From positions 82,715,501 to 82,779,500 of the forward strand of contig CM032233.1 in assembly GCA_019009955.1 (NCBI GenBank): a stretch of 64,000 nt of DNA, given 5' to 3'. The first letter of the stretch is position 1, and each line of letters opens with the position of its first letter. The position numbers were made by a program, and so were the translations under genes. Shown piece by piece: positions 35,378-46,106 of this stretch. This DNA comes from Riptortus pedestris (taxonomy: Eukaryota; Arthropoda; Insecta; Hemiptera; Alydidae). The notes beneath the pieces are model-generated. The model ran no database searches, was not told the origin of the DNA, and saw only the letters and a list, made by a program, of their open reading frames with translations.

Positions 35378-35836
35378 TACTTTGTCGACCTTCGGCAAAT
35401 TGAGAAGCTATTACCATATAAATTCATATCATATATCCAACTTGAATGGAGGGTTCCTGCTGCAATACAATTGAGAATAGAACTTGAGATAACGTAATCA
35501 GTGTTATTAGAGAAATCTGTATATTACGGAGCTCTTCCGTAACGGAATATATCATCATGATTCAAAGGCTAACCTTGAAGTTGCAACCAAGGTGTTTTTC
35601 CAGAAGCAGCTCTTTTCAAATTACTTTACTCACCGGAATTCATTAGATGTTTTGTGTATTCAAAATATGATTTTCTAGGCATTCCTCTCCCCTATGCCCA
35701 AGGACCTTATGATATTTACCTCAAGAAGTTTCACTCTCCTTTTTTTCTATGGCCATGATAAGACTTGTGTTTTCACATAAATCATTTAGAACTTTCACGT
35801 TGGATTCTTTTTGAGTCCCAACTTGTTTTAGTGATT
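35378..35836. other. No recognised feature
   Basis: Spacer before the RTE-like fragment. Confidence 0.5.
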
Positions 35837-36160
35837 TTACGCCATTTTCATTGCTTCCAACCTATTATATTCCCTTTTGTGAAGAATCCCACATTCGCTC
35901 TCGTCAAGGAGCACACTCCATAAGAATGACTTATCAAACATTTGTTTGGTAGCCATGCTAATATACGTATTAGTTAAAGCACTCCTTTTGCTTGGGAAAT
36001 CTTGTTGAGCAAGTGCTATTGGTCTATCGACTACCATTGTCTTCAGTGATGATGCTTCCAAGTTAAGAATATCCTTCACTTTTTCAAGTTTAATGTTTCC
36101 ATTCATATAATTTATCTTTCCTTGGCTTTCTTTCTTGTCTACAACAAAAACTTTTGTATC
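35837..36160 (-). pseudogene. RTE-like endonuclease/reverse transcriptase C-terminal fragment
   Basis: An 89-codon open frame (36106-35837) that I would extend slightly upstream (KVFVVDKKESQGKIN before the ATG). It reads NGNIKLEKVKDIL, SALTNTYISMATKQMFDKSF, LWSVLLDESECGI and HKREYNRLEAMKM. This follows the order NG..LE.V..., LLT...L....R...KSF, VWSVLLYGSE.W and R..E..RLEAFEMW found after the RT palm in RTE-type LINEs. The expected LYGSETW is LDESECG here. The reading ends at a stop just after AMKMA, and no catalytic domain remains. Confidence 0.82.
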
Positions 36161-36314
36161 AGGAGCATAAAACCTTTCATTTTCATTAATGCCCCTTCAA
36201 TAAATATTTAACAGATAAGGCAACCTTATCTCACAACTTTCTTAATTATAGCCTCCCTGTCACAAACATGTATGTGTAACTCTGATTTTTGTAAATAATC
36301 CAAATGTGTGTGTG

Positions 36315-36657
<343 letters not shown>

Positions 36658-37303
36658 AAACTATTTAATGAAAATTCCATTTAAGTACGGTAACTTTTAT
36701 GAATCAATTAAATTGAAGTATCGTTGAGAATAAGGGTGTTAAGACAGAAGAAAATTTTCATCTATCATTCGGTACACTTGGATTTAAATGAGACCATCAA
36801 AATTCCTATTAAAAACTTGATAGAAGTTATAAAAAGAGCGTAGAATCAAAGAAGTATGGCTGGTCTTCATCGTGAGACGAAATGAAAGGAGGAGTATTAT
36901 AAAGAATGTACTTGTTGGATCTGAAGTGGGGTCAAAGGATGCAGTTTTATCGGTTTCTCAATAAAACCAATTTTCTAGCCCTTACTTTTTTAGATGGAGT
37001 TAGCATTCAAATGTCAGTTATAAGAACTGGTAGTAAGTACATTTCTTTTTTATTTCGTCTTTTCTTTTTTTTAAAAACCTCATGTATAATAGATCGAAAG
37101 GCTAATGGGATTGCAGTCAGTTGCAGGATAAACATCTTGGTTGATTTAGGGAGTTGTCAGGAGCAGGAATCAATGGTCTACGCCTTCAATCATCCCATGG
37201 CCGACAAGTGATTATTAATGCCCCCGAATCTAGGGCAGGTGGGGATTGTCCGGTGCATCCATCCCAACCCTCCTCCCCATCTTTCACCACAAACCACTGT
37301 ACA
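36658..37303. other. No recognised feature
   Basis: A 101-codon plus frame at 36906-37211 is open but has no motif I recognise. Confidence 0.45.
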
Positions 37304-37386
37304 TCCAGTGGCTGTCTAATACACACTCAATGCTCTTCCATACAGTCGAAACCTCAGCCACATATACATATACCCAATTAACTAAT
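37304..37386 (+). repeat. Dispersed 80-bp segment, copy 1
   Basis: ACATCCAGTGGCTGTCTAAT, ACACACTCAATGC and CATACAGTCGAAACCTCAGC recur at 44003-44081. In both places the segment lies just upstream of a plus-strand family H 5' end. Confidence 0.75.
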
Positions 37387-37424
37387 TATTGAATCACAAG
37401 ACTGTTTGAGCTTATTAGCTGAGT

Positions 37425-38120
37425 TCCACAAAAGGAAATCAGATATTGAGGTACTCATGACGCGATTTTCGAAACAATATCCTCTAATGCCCAGATGATG
37501 AAAATGAGGTCCGTTCAAAATTGTATGTATATATATTTGTCTGTCAACGCTCTAGAGCTCGCAATTTTTGTATGATCGTTACCGAACTCTATATTTATAC
37601 CTTTTATTGAAAACTAAAGATTAAGTTCGCTAATGACTGAAATCTGTCGTTTGGGAGGGGAAGGGTTTATAGTGAGGGCCATTTCAAAAATTCATAATAT
37701 CTCCGTTATTATGCGTCTGATCGAAAAATTGTATAGAATCAATCTTTTTGCATAGTTAATGTCTACAAATGTTGTTCTATCTATTTTTTTTTTCTGCGTC
37801 ATGAATACTAACCAGGGTATTTGGATTTTTTTTAGTTTTTCGCTTACAGTAAACCCCCAACTGCAACTAATGTCATGTTAACTATAAGAAGTTATATCAT
37901 GGACCACTTCATTCCAAGGTTAAATAACAAATATATTTTTTCATTGAACTTTTACTTCGTGAGGTACGTACAAATTCGTTGCGTAATGACGTCACCAATT
38001 AACGATTTACGTTCTTGTTTCGAAAATCTGTATTTGATCTATATCATACTGGATATTTAAACGTTTCAATCAACAGTAAAGATCATATTTGTTATTGGCT
38101 GAAATCGGAGTTGGAATACT
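37425..38120 (+). mobile_element. Family H, dup form, 3' end lost
   Basis: Partial 5' end (AAAAGGAAATCAGATATTGA), GTACTCATGACGCGATTTTC, a very short array (GTATGTATATATATTTG), a core with CTCTAGAGCTCGCAATTTTT, and the second-core module (ATTAACGATTTACGTTCTTG, AAAGATCATATTTGTTATTG). It ends at TTGGAATACTGTGGGTACAG, where an opposite-strand 5' end is fused. Confidence 0.8.
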
Positions 38121-38124
38121 GTGG

Positions 38125-38217
38125 GTACAGTGATCGATGGCCATTTGTGGAAGTTTTTCGAAAATTGCGCCTAGACTACAAATACAATAGCTGGTTTTTC
38201 TTAAGGGAAATCTGCCC
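38125..38217 (-). mobile_element. Family H 5' end, fused to the previous copy
   Basis: GTGATCGATGGCCATTTGTG, AAAATTGCGCCTAGACTACA, AATAGCTGGTTTTTC and TTAAGGGAAATCTGC. It is in opposite orientation to 37425-38120, so the join is a breakpoint rather than a normal terminus. Confidence 0.7.
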
Positions 38218-38243
38218 AGTAGTTCATTAACGCTGAAATAAAA

Positions 38244-38755
38244 AACTACGTCACGCAGGGGCCGCGTAAACTAAGCATATTTTCCACCTACTCGTATAAC
38301 ACGCTACTGATATCACCTCACAACAAATTCTCTAATTCTATGTAAAAACCCTAGTAGAATTGGGCGAAGGGGGGAGTACTGAAGGCCTCGAATTACTTGC
38401 TTAATACTTGATTCACGAAAAAAGGCATTGAGCAATAATTGTAGATCATCAATAATTAAACAAGATTGGTTCAATAACATGATCCCACTCATAATGAAAG
38501 AAATATTATATATTTATTTATAGCTCCACTATTCTGGCTATAAAAATATGATTTTTAATGTTGGCTGAAACGATAAAATATCGAGTATGGTATAGATCAA
38601 ATAAACATTTTCGAAACAAGAACGGAAAATCTTGGTTGATGGCATCATCACAAAACGACGACATGTACTTCTCATAATAAAGGTTTCTTGAAAACAATAT
38701 TTGGTAGAATAGCGTGGTTCATGATATAACAGCGTATTCCACATAGTCAAAGCCC
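38244..38755 (-). mobile_element. Family H, dup form, 3' half
   Basis: Left terminus AACTACGTCACGCAGGGGCC then GCGTAAACTAAGCATATTTT. The second-core module follows in reverse (AACATTTTCGAAACAAGAAC, TTGATGGCATCATCACAAAA), then AACAATATTTGGTAGAATAG, where it fades out. Confidence 0.78.
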
Positions 38756-39189
38756 ATCCTTCAAAGTTTGATAAGTCTCGTAGCATGTAAGCAGTAATTT
38801 TGTGTCACATAATGAACCGAGCTGAATCAATTGCAGGCAGAGTCCGGCTAAGTGTACAGTAAACATCAATATTAGGTTAGTTTAAGTAAATATAATAAAT
38901 AAAGGGAGTTGAACTGTGTGCGAGAGTAGCCAAGCCACCTGATCTAATTTATTAGCTTAAATCAACAACTGAGAATACTGTATGTTTACTCCTGTTTGAC
39001 TGGCCAGTTTAAGTTGCACAGTGCCCAAGTTCAGTATTGATAATTGCGTGATTATCTGCCATAAACTGGACAGTTTCCGCATTATATTCTACAGGCAGAG
39101 CGTTATCAATCTGAAAGTATAAAAGATCGTCACATTTCTTCTAATCATATATTTTCTATTTATATGATTATATTGGATACTACGTAAAT
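38756..39189. other. No recognised feature
   Basis: Spacer with no recognisable repeat. Confidence 0.5.
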
Positions 39190-39260
39190 TGTTGATGTAT
39201 CTCATCTAGAAACAATCTCTCGAAAAAAATATTTGGTATTTTAGCTTCGAATTAAGTAAG

Positions 39261-39718
39261 TAGATAGATAGATAGATAGATAGATTTTTATTGGCTTATG
39301 TTTTACAACATGTTGCCAAGAGTCTGGCCCATTTCTGTTAGTACCGTTGTTAAAATAATATAACTCATTAAAAAATGTGTAAATAACTAATAATATTTTC
39401 TAAAGTACAAATTCACAGGATATACATTGGTTTGTAATATAATATTAATATTAATCTAAATAATTATAGTACTTAATTCAATAAATCATAATTTAATGCA
39501 AATGTATGTTAAATGTACACATATACATACATACACATATACATATACACAGATACACACGCATACACACATATATATATATATATGTATGTTATTGTAT
39601 ACAATAATTAATGTACTGGTTAATGATGTTTAAGCACCCCATAAAAATAATACAATTCTTCCTTTAATACTGTTAACTTTACATATAACTGCATTATTTA
39701 TTATCTTAACATTAAGTA
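39261..39718. mobile_element. Retroposon with 12-bp target-site duplication and (GATA)n end
   Basis: GAATTAAGTAAG flanks the 458-bp insertion exactly (39249-39260 and 39719-39730). One end is TAGATAGATAGATAGATAG followed by ATTTTTATTGGCTTATG; the other is plain. A TSD plus a simple-repeat end suggests a LINE-mobilised element inserted so that its tail is at left, i.e. minus orientation. An internal CA/TA-rich stretch is at 39517-39590. No ORF and no Pol III box that I can see, so it may be a 5'-truncated LINE. Confidence 0.72.
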
Positions 39719-39747
39719 GAATTAAGTAAGTATATAACATATTATAG

Positions 39748-40787
39748 TGTTGCGAAAACTGCGGACTAGAAAAATTACGCAGAGTTAATCACGTATTTAA
39801 GAAGTACGAAGTTAATAAAGGCAACCCGGAAATCCTAGAGGAGCGATGGCACCAGGAGTGCTCTCGGCGACTTCAGTCTGGGATCTGAAGCTCTGTTTCT
39901 TTGAAGGCGCCACCAGTCAATAAAGCGGCCCAGCTCGCTCAAGAGTCTGTTAGTTCTTAGTTAGTTAGAACTGTGCTTTTTAGGTTTAGTGCGGCACAGT
40001 TTTTTATGTGAAGATCAGTGCAGTGTCATGTTTATGTTAAGGTCAGTGCAGTGTTGAATTTATGTGAAGATTAGTGCAGTGTCATGTTTATGTTAAGGTC
40101 AGTGCAGTGCTGTATTTATGTGAAGATCAGTGCAGTGTCATGTTTATGTTAAGGTCAGTGCAGTGCTGTATTTATGTGAAGATCAGTGCAGTGCCATGTT
40201 TATGTTAAGGTCAGTGCAGTGCTGTATTTATGTGAAGATCAGTGCAGTGCCATGTTTATGTTAAGGTCAGTGCAGTGCTGTATTTATGTGAAGATCAGTG
40301 CAGTGCCATGTTTATGTTAAGGTCAGTGCAGTGCTGTATTTATGTGAAGATCAGTGCAGTGTCATGTTTATGTTAAGGTCAGTGCAGTGCTGTATTTATG
40401 TGAAGATCAGTGCAGTGTCATGTTTATGTTAAGGTCAGTGCAGTGTCATCTTTATGTTAAGGTCAGTGCAGTGCTGTTTTTATGTGAAGATCAGTGCAGT
40501 GCTGTATTTATGTGAAGATCAGTGCAGTGGCATGTTCTTGTGAAGATTAGTGCAGTGCCGTGTTTTGTGATCTCCAGTGAATCGTGTGATCATGAGTTAT
40601 TGTACTATGCAATAAGAAGTTATCAGTGCATATTGTGAGTAGTACTAAAGAATAATTTACCAAGTGTGTAGTGCATCGTCAAATAAATTGTGCAGTGATA
40701 AAAACGCTAATGTTTGTTGTTGAATTTTTCGATCCAAAATAACTCTAATAATCAACGTTTATTATTTTTTTCCGAATACACGTAACA
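39748..40787 (+). mobile_element. Solo LTR, copy 3, enlarged by an internal tandem array
   Basis: Reverse-oriented relative of the LTRs at 18842 and 29624, with TGTTGCG at left and CGTAACA at right. Shared blocks include ACAAAT..ATTGTGCAGTGA-like sequence near 40680 and AATCAACGTTTATTA at the 3' edge. It is 1040 bp against about 590-600 bp for the other two; a 28-bp tandem array (40008-40567) explains most of the excess. The flanks TATAG and ATATG are not an exact duplication, but the site is again TA-rich. Confidence 0.8.
40008..40567. repeat. 28-bp minisatellite in a 56-bp higher-order pattern, about 20 units
   Basis: Two 28-bp variants alternate for most of the array. One starts GTGAAGATCAGTGCAGTG and ends CATGTTTAT. 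The other starts GTTAAGGTCAGTGCAGTG and ends CTGTATTTAT. Together they form a 56-bp repeat. The alternation breaks near 40440-40540. Each unit holds CAGTGCAGTG, a motif present in unexpanded form in the other two LTRs (CACTGCACT on their plus strand). Confidence 0.93.
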
Positions 40788-41155
40788 ATATGTAGTATGA
40801 TATGAGTGGAGGTGAGGGTTTACAGAAGGCTGAAAATTTTAAAAATGCAAAGATATTGGATTATATTCAAGATAGTGAAAAATCTATATAACAAAATATA
40901 TAGGAAATTAAACTTGCAATATTGTTGGTTCCATACTTTTTTCGATCCAACTCATAATAACGGAGGTACTTCACATTTCCGAAGTCCCAAGTTTCGTAAT
41001 GATCAAACAAAAATTACCACCACTACAGCGGTAACAGACAAGTATATATAATTTTGTACGGGGCTCATTTTCGTCATATACTAAGTAGGATCGATGGACA
41101 TTAAAAGATTTGTTTCGAAATTTGGGTCATTTCCCTTAAGGGTAATCTGCTAAAA

Positions 41156-42388
41156 CTGAAGAAAATTAAGGTACCTTCACACTGTCTCCCTCACATGAAC
41201 TTCCATCGAAACACTAACCGTGTACACATTTATCTATGCATCGACAGTCATGTAGCTTTTTTTTTTAATAATAATAGAACAAATTTCTAATTTATTAATT
41301 ATTCTCCCAAGTCATAAATGTATGTATGTCTATCAAAATGAATTTCCTGTTAGGTATGGGTAGAATCAGTTGTCAGTGAAATATTTAGAGAAATAGGGAT
41401 CATTTTCGACATATGAGGAAAACAGATTGATCTTTGTGCTGGAGGAATGCTTTCAAAACTCCCGTCTCTTCACCAGACACATTGACATTACGAAAATTCA
41501 ATATGTGATATCTAATTATACTACTAAGAAAAAGAACATTAAGCGTAGTATGTGGACATTGTAAGAGAGCAAGGGAATTCTTTCATTAAGCTTCGACATG
41601 TAAACCGTTGTGCAGTTGGAAATCACACTTATAATATACCATCATAACATAGACCACCAATAGTTTATGATTTGTGGAGTTCATCCCCTACACATGTACT
41701 ACACTTAATGTAGGGCATCTCAATCCTCTCCTTGTCCAAATTCTCACTAACAAAGTGTCAGTGGAGCAAGGCTGGAGGGTAGATTAAAGTTGTAGTCTGC
41801 ATGCTCATACTGGCTAATAGTCTATCATTAGTCAGCTTCTGCAGGCTACAGGCTACGGTGGGATGGCTATCTAACATCTCAGGCCTTTTCTCGAATTTCG
41901 AATTTTCTCCACTCATGCTTTTACTGATGTGAATGGACTTCCTCCTGATGTCTTTCTTGTTGGATGGTCCCCACTGCTATGGTGGATGAGGTAGGCAATG
42001 GGAGACCACTGCATGCACGTGTAGCCCTCTTATTCCCTTGCTCGGTCCCGTGAAAAATAGGTTACCTGTTAACGAGATCAATTACCAGCTGTAGCCTGTA
42101 AATAGTACATGCATACATCTCGATCTAGTGGAGACCTGGTTCATTCATTATGATATAGTGATAAATCAAGCCTCCAAAGATTTTTTTCAATTCACTCTTC
42201 GTTTAAAAAAATTCTAATGCAATACCTCAGAGAGATATTCTACATGTTAAATGATATAGTATGAGAATTGTTAGTCTTATATTACCCGAAATTCCAATTT
42301 CCGGAAAAATGTTAAGTTTCAAAGAACCTCATTGGAGATGGAAGTGTTGAAAAAACTCAGGAGATTGGTTTGCTTAATGAGCTGGGCG
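41156..42388. other. No recognised feature
   Basis: Apparently unique DNA, somewhat GC-richer around 41700-42060. No ORF or repeat that I recognise. Confidence 0.5.
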
Positions 42389-42790
42389 TCAACCCTTGTC
42401 AGCGTTCCAGTCTAATTGCTCCCAACTACAAGTAGCCAATCTCCCCCAGCCACAACTATAGCTGCCGTCCTGGGGTAACAAGGTCTGCCCCCCATCCCAC
42501 CACTTCAAGCCCTGCTCAATAACAGCAATCCATTTGGACAGCTTGTTCTTTACACTGCCACAACGGCTGTTAATTAGTTGCGAATTATGGAATCTGTCTA
42601 AACATTCATTTAACGAGAGGTTGGGACGTTGAACAAACTCACAAGATTCAATTACAACTGACGAATCAAACAGTCTGGCCAAGGGAACAATGAAGTAGGG
42701 ATCGGTGCTCCGCCAATTAAAACCAGTTAGGTGATCTTGAAATAACATGCCAGACCTGTCAAATAAATGAAGCAATGCATTTGCATTCAC
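42389..42790 (-). CDS. Unrecognised 133-codon open frame
   Basis: The longest frame in the window that is not microsatellite read-through or an obvious transposon. It begins MNANALLHLFDRSGMLFQ and is rich in mixed-property residues (DHLTGFNWRSTDPYF, RLFDSSVVIESCEF, PNLSLNECLDR, WWDGGQTLL), so its composition is protein-like. The local base composition is less AT-rich than the surroundings. The order H.TGF.W, LF..SVVIES and NLSLNE faintly recalls the region after the GIY-YIG domain in Penelope-like or related retroelement proteins. I did not find the GIY-YIG motif upstream. It could be a retroelement relic, an exon or chance. No splice or promoter evidence. Confidence 0.25.
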   Translation of the reverse strand: MNANALLHLFDRSGMLFQDHLTGFNWRSTDPYFIVPLARLFDSSVVIESCEFVQRPNLSLNECLDRFHNSQLINSRCGSVKNKLSKWIAVIEQGLKWWDGGQTLLPQDGSYSCGWGRLATCSWEQLDWNADKG

Positions 42791-43346
42791 TCACGTGGTT
42801 CAGTAAATCAATTCTTCAGATGGCAGCTTTAATTCAATCGTAATATATTGCTAATATGACATTCAGGTGTAATAAACAACCTCGTCAGGCACTAACATTT
42901 GTATTATGCTAATTAGTTTTCGATAGCTTCGGAGCCTAACTTAAAACGGGAACTGTCCTTCGTCGTCGACATTAAGAGCCCAATTGGAGCAAGTCAACCG
43001 AGACTACTTGGCTTATAGCACAACATTCGAGAATTACATTTCTTAGCCTATTAACATTTGAATATATTGGTGAATCCTCGCAGCTGCTGAATAAAAGGTT
43101 AAAGCAACACGTAAAAATTATAGGCAATAATAAAAATAAAACTGCTTTGACGGATCATTCTATCTCCAGAAAACACACCTTCAATTTTGATAAATGTCAA
43201 ATAATTGATAATGAAAGAAATAATACTAAACGGAAAATAAAAGATAACATTCATTTAATAAAAAATAGAAAAAGAGCTCTAAACAAAAAACAGAAATCAA
43301 ATATCTCATTCATATATTATATAACATTTTATCTTAAATTAATCGG
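42791..43346. other. No recognised feature
   Basis: A 70-codon Lys/Asn-rich frame at 43147-43359 overlaps the next element and looks fortuitous. Confidence 0.45.
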
Positions 43347-43754
43347 TTTTAAATTATGACGCGACATAATCGAGTTCAAGATTGACCTGTAAATAATCGA
43401 TTTTTAGTCAGCTTATTTAACCTATCTCGGCAACCTCTCATTATCTTCTACCTCCTCTGTGAGGACAGTCGCAACGTAGGGTAAAAGGTCAGAAATGTAA
43501 GTAGCAATTTATAATTATATTTAATAAATATACCCGTATCATAGATGTAGGCACCTACTAATACAATATATAGCAAAAGAATTATTAAGGGATGTGTTAA
43601 ATTAATGTTATTAATAATTTTTTATATATTTTTTAAAAAGGGATAGCCCCTGAAGAATTGGAAAAATAAGCCACGAAACATGTAGGGCAGAGTTAATAAA
43701 GTTTACAACGAAACATTGTTTTTATTCGAGACCCTTGCCATAAAATTTGAAGAA
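43347..43754. mobile_element. Fold-back/MITE family FB2, copy 2
   Basis: Homologous to 17641-18046 along its length: TAATCGAGTTCAAGATTGAC, CTCTGTGAGGACAGTCGCAA, AGCCACGAAACATGTAGGGC, CCTTGCCATAAAATTTGAAG. The right inverted repeat is intact and the left one is degraded (TTTTAAATTATGACGC). Confidence 0.72.
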
Positions 43755-44002
43755 AAAATTGGAAATGTTTTAATTCTACCCAGAATTTCTCAATTTGGTG
43801 TTTCCGTTGCAGACTTAGAGACATTCAGTTGATGAATTTGTCTTTATAAATATTAGCTACCATCAATCGGAATATCATTCTTAGGATCCAAATATACCAT
43901 TATCATGTGATACAACCAAAGGCCTGTTAGCCTTGTGAATGTCGGGCGTAATAAGGAATGTTTGGAGTAGAACAAACTTTTATCATGCTATAGTACCCTT
44001 CT

Positions 44003-44081
44003 ACATCCAACGGCTGTCTAATACACACTCAATGCCCCATACAGTCGAAACCTTAGCCACATAAACATATACCCCATTAAA
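44003..44081 (+). repeat. Dispersed 80-bp segment, copy 2
   Basis: Matches 37304-37386 (CCAACGGCTGTCTAATACAC, CATACAGTCGAAACCTTAGC) with a few indels, and again lies directly upstream of a family H 5' block. Confidence 0.75.
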
Positions 44082-44082
44082 T

Positions 44083-44165
44083 AATCAGCTACTGAGGTCG
44101 TACTCATAACGCGATAATCGAAAATGTCCTTCAACCCTACCCAGAAGACGACGAGAATGAAATCC

Positions 44166-44217
<52 letters not shown>

Positions 44218-44517
44218 GGATATGTATATAAAAAGACCAGGGAAGGTTATAACCAGTATTCGTAATGTAACCAGAAGTGCAATACATTATGTTCAATAGT
44301 TTTTAAGTATCTATAGTCTTGGTAAGTAAAAATAACATAAACACCCCTGTTACACTCTAGTTTAATAACAATGTGCAATATATATATATATATATATATA
44401 TATACATTTATATAAAATAGTACCTGTATTTGTACAGCCCTGAAGAAGAGAAAATAAATATTCTCGAAAAATTGACATAAACTAAGATTTTTTCACCAAC
44501 ATTGACCTTTGTTATCT

Positions 44518-44571
<54 letters not shown>

Positions 44572-45187
44572 TGTTAATGCTCTAGCGGTCGCAATTTTTG
44601 TTTGATCGTTACCAAACTATCTAATATATATCTAATCCAGTGGTAGGGGAGGGGGGAATTCCGAAAATTCTAAATAGAATAGAGATAATCTTATTGAAAT
44701 CCTGATCATTCTACCTTCATTCTAAGGTTGAATACCAAATATGGTTTTCATTAAACGTTTACTTTCTGAGATACAGGCAATTGCCCTATGTGATGATGGC
44801 GTCATCAATTAAAATTGTTTGCTCTTACTCGAAAATGTTTATTTGATCTCTACCATACTCGATAGAAGTATTCCCTGAACCGTTTCAACCAAGACTAAAG
44901 ATTACATTTGTTATTGACTGAAATGGGAGTTGGAATGGTGGGGGTTCAGAGTGGGAGGAATTCCAAAATTCAAAATATCTCCGTTGTTATTACTCGGACC
45001 GTAAAATTTTGTAGGATAAATTTTGTTAAACTATTAATGTTCTATAATTGTTATTCTAACCATTTTTTTGTAACTAAACTATTAGGCGAATTATTCGTAC
45101 TTAATTGTTTTCAGGCTTCAGTAAACCCCCAACTGACGCACCTGGGAAATCTGCTCAGTTTACGCAGCCCCTACGTGACGGATTTTT
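44083..45187 (+). mobile_element. Family H, dup form, with FB1 inserted in its (TA)n array
   Basis: 5' block from AATCAGCTACTGAGGTCGTA, then (TA)n at 44171-44212, the FB1 insertion, more (TA)n at 44519-44569, and the core (CTGTTAATGCTCTAGCGGTC). The second-core module follows (GATGATGGCGTCATCAATTA, AAAGATTACATTTGTTATTG, GTGGGGGTTCAGAGTGGGAG). The 3' end is complete: GGGAAATCTGCTCAG, hairpin ACGCAGCCCCTACGT, GACGGATTTTT. The extreme 5' AGCAGATTTCCC is missing. Confidence 0.84.
44222..44516. mobile_element. Fold-back family FB1 inside a family H (TA)n array
   Basis: GACCAGGGAAGGTTATAACC, CTATAGTCTTGGTAAGTAAA, CACTCTAGTTTAATAACAAT, an internal TA run at 44380-44404, CAGCCCTGAAGAAGAGAAAA and TTTTTCACCAACATTGACC. 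TA arrays lie on both sides, so the element sits within what was one array. Confidence 0.78.
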
Positions 45188-46106
45188 TTATGTCCTAGAA
45201 GGAAATATTACTCCATTTCCCTTTCGTTATGTATTGGGGGAATTTCTCCTTAGCATGTTAAATTACCCTAGTTGGCCAGTATTAAAACTTGGTCTAGGGG
45301 ACATGATTACTTTTAATTCTTAGAGGTATTTTATTCTAACTCTGTACCAAGGAAAAAAAACTTTAAATTCTGAAGTTACAAACGGACTTAAACTGAACTA
45401 CTTATTCATAACGTCTTCTTATTTTATATCCTTTCAACCTCGCAAGGACTTAATTCATCTTTGTTTGGAAATATTTAAGTACTATGAGTTAATGTAGTAA
45501 TTAAGAAGAAGGTGCTTTGAATAACGTTTTCCGCTTAGGAAAAAAAAAAAAAGTATATAAGGTCAGGACTAAATGGGCATTTTGAATGAAGAGTAGTGGG
45601 GAGGGGGGGCATTGAGAGGACGTTGGGTAGAGAGTCGGCTAGAAAGACAGCCTTAAGTTAGTATGAATAAACCAGGAGCTCTTTCAAATGCCTCTTCCCA
45701 TCGAGTCCTTCTACAATTCACCAACAACCTGTTTTACAAACTTACAAAAAGCTCCACCGTCCCAAGGCGTTTACTAGTCACTACTAATTAAGGTAGAAAA
45801 TAAAAAGAGTCTCCTTCCTCAGATTTGTATACAGCTGTTGAAATGATTTTACAAAGCTTGGAGTAAACGTTTATCTACAAGGACTGCCAAATTACAACTA
45901 CTTGACAATGAATTCATTGAATTTAAAATGAAAATAATCAGATGAATGTATTACCTTACTTGATATACAAAGTGTGGTAATTATTGACCCCCAGGGGTCG
46001 ATTAAAAAATTATTAGCGGTCTGTGTGATGTAAACTGATCTCATTTAAGTAGGTCAAGATTTTAATTTTGAACATTTAATTACATTTTTGAACATTAATG
46101 TAATTA
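45188..46106. other. No recognised feature
   Basis: Unique-looking AT-rich DNA with an A-run at 45540-45552. Confidence 0.5.

Larger units (their letters stand above)
39190..41155 (-). mobile_element. Family H copy split by two nested insertions
   Basis: The host pieces are 39190-39260 (ATCTCATCTAGAAACAATCT, ATATTTGGTATTTTAGCTTC), 39719-39747 and 40788-41155. The last has ATGAGTGGAGGTGAGGGTTT, ACTCATAATAACGGAGGTAC, ACCACTACAGCGGTAACAGA, GATCGATGGACATTAAAAG, and the 5' palindrome end TTTCCCTTAAGGGTAATCTG. A retroposon (39261-39718) and a solo LTR (39748-40787) lie within it, so family H is the oldest of the three. Confidence 0.82.

Noticed and set aside
36906..37211. A 101-codon plus-strand frame as a gene
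   Set aside because: No motif is recognised, there is no supporting context, and frames of this size are expected in 64 kb.
39748..40787. The LTR array as a centromeric or telomeric satellite
   Set aside because: It is confined within one LTR with identifiable edges and is only about 560 bp.
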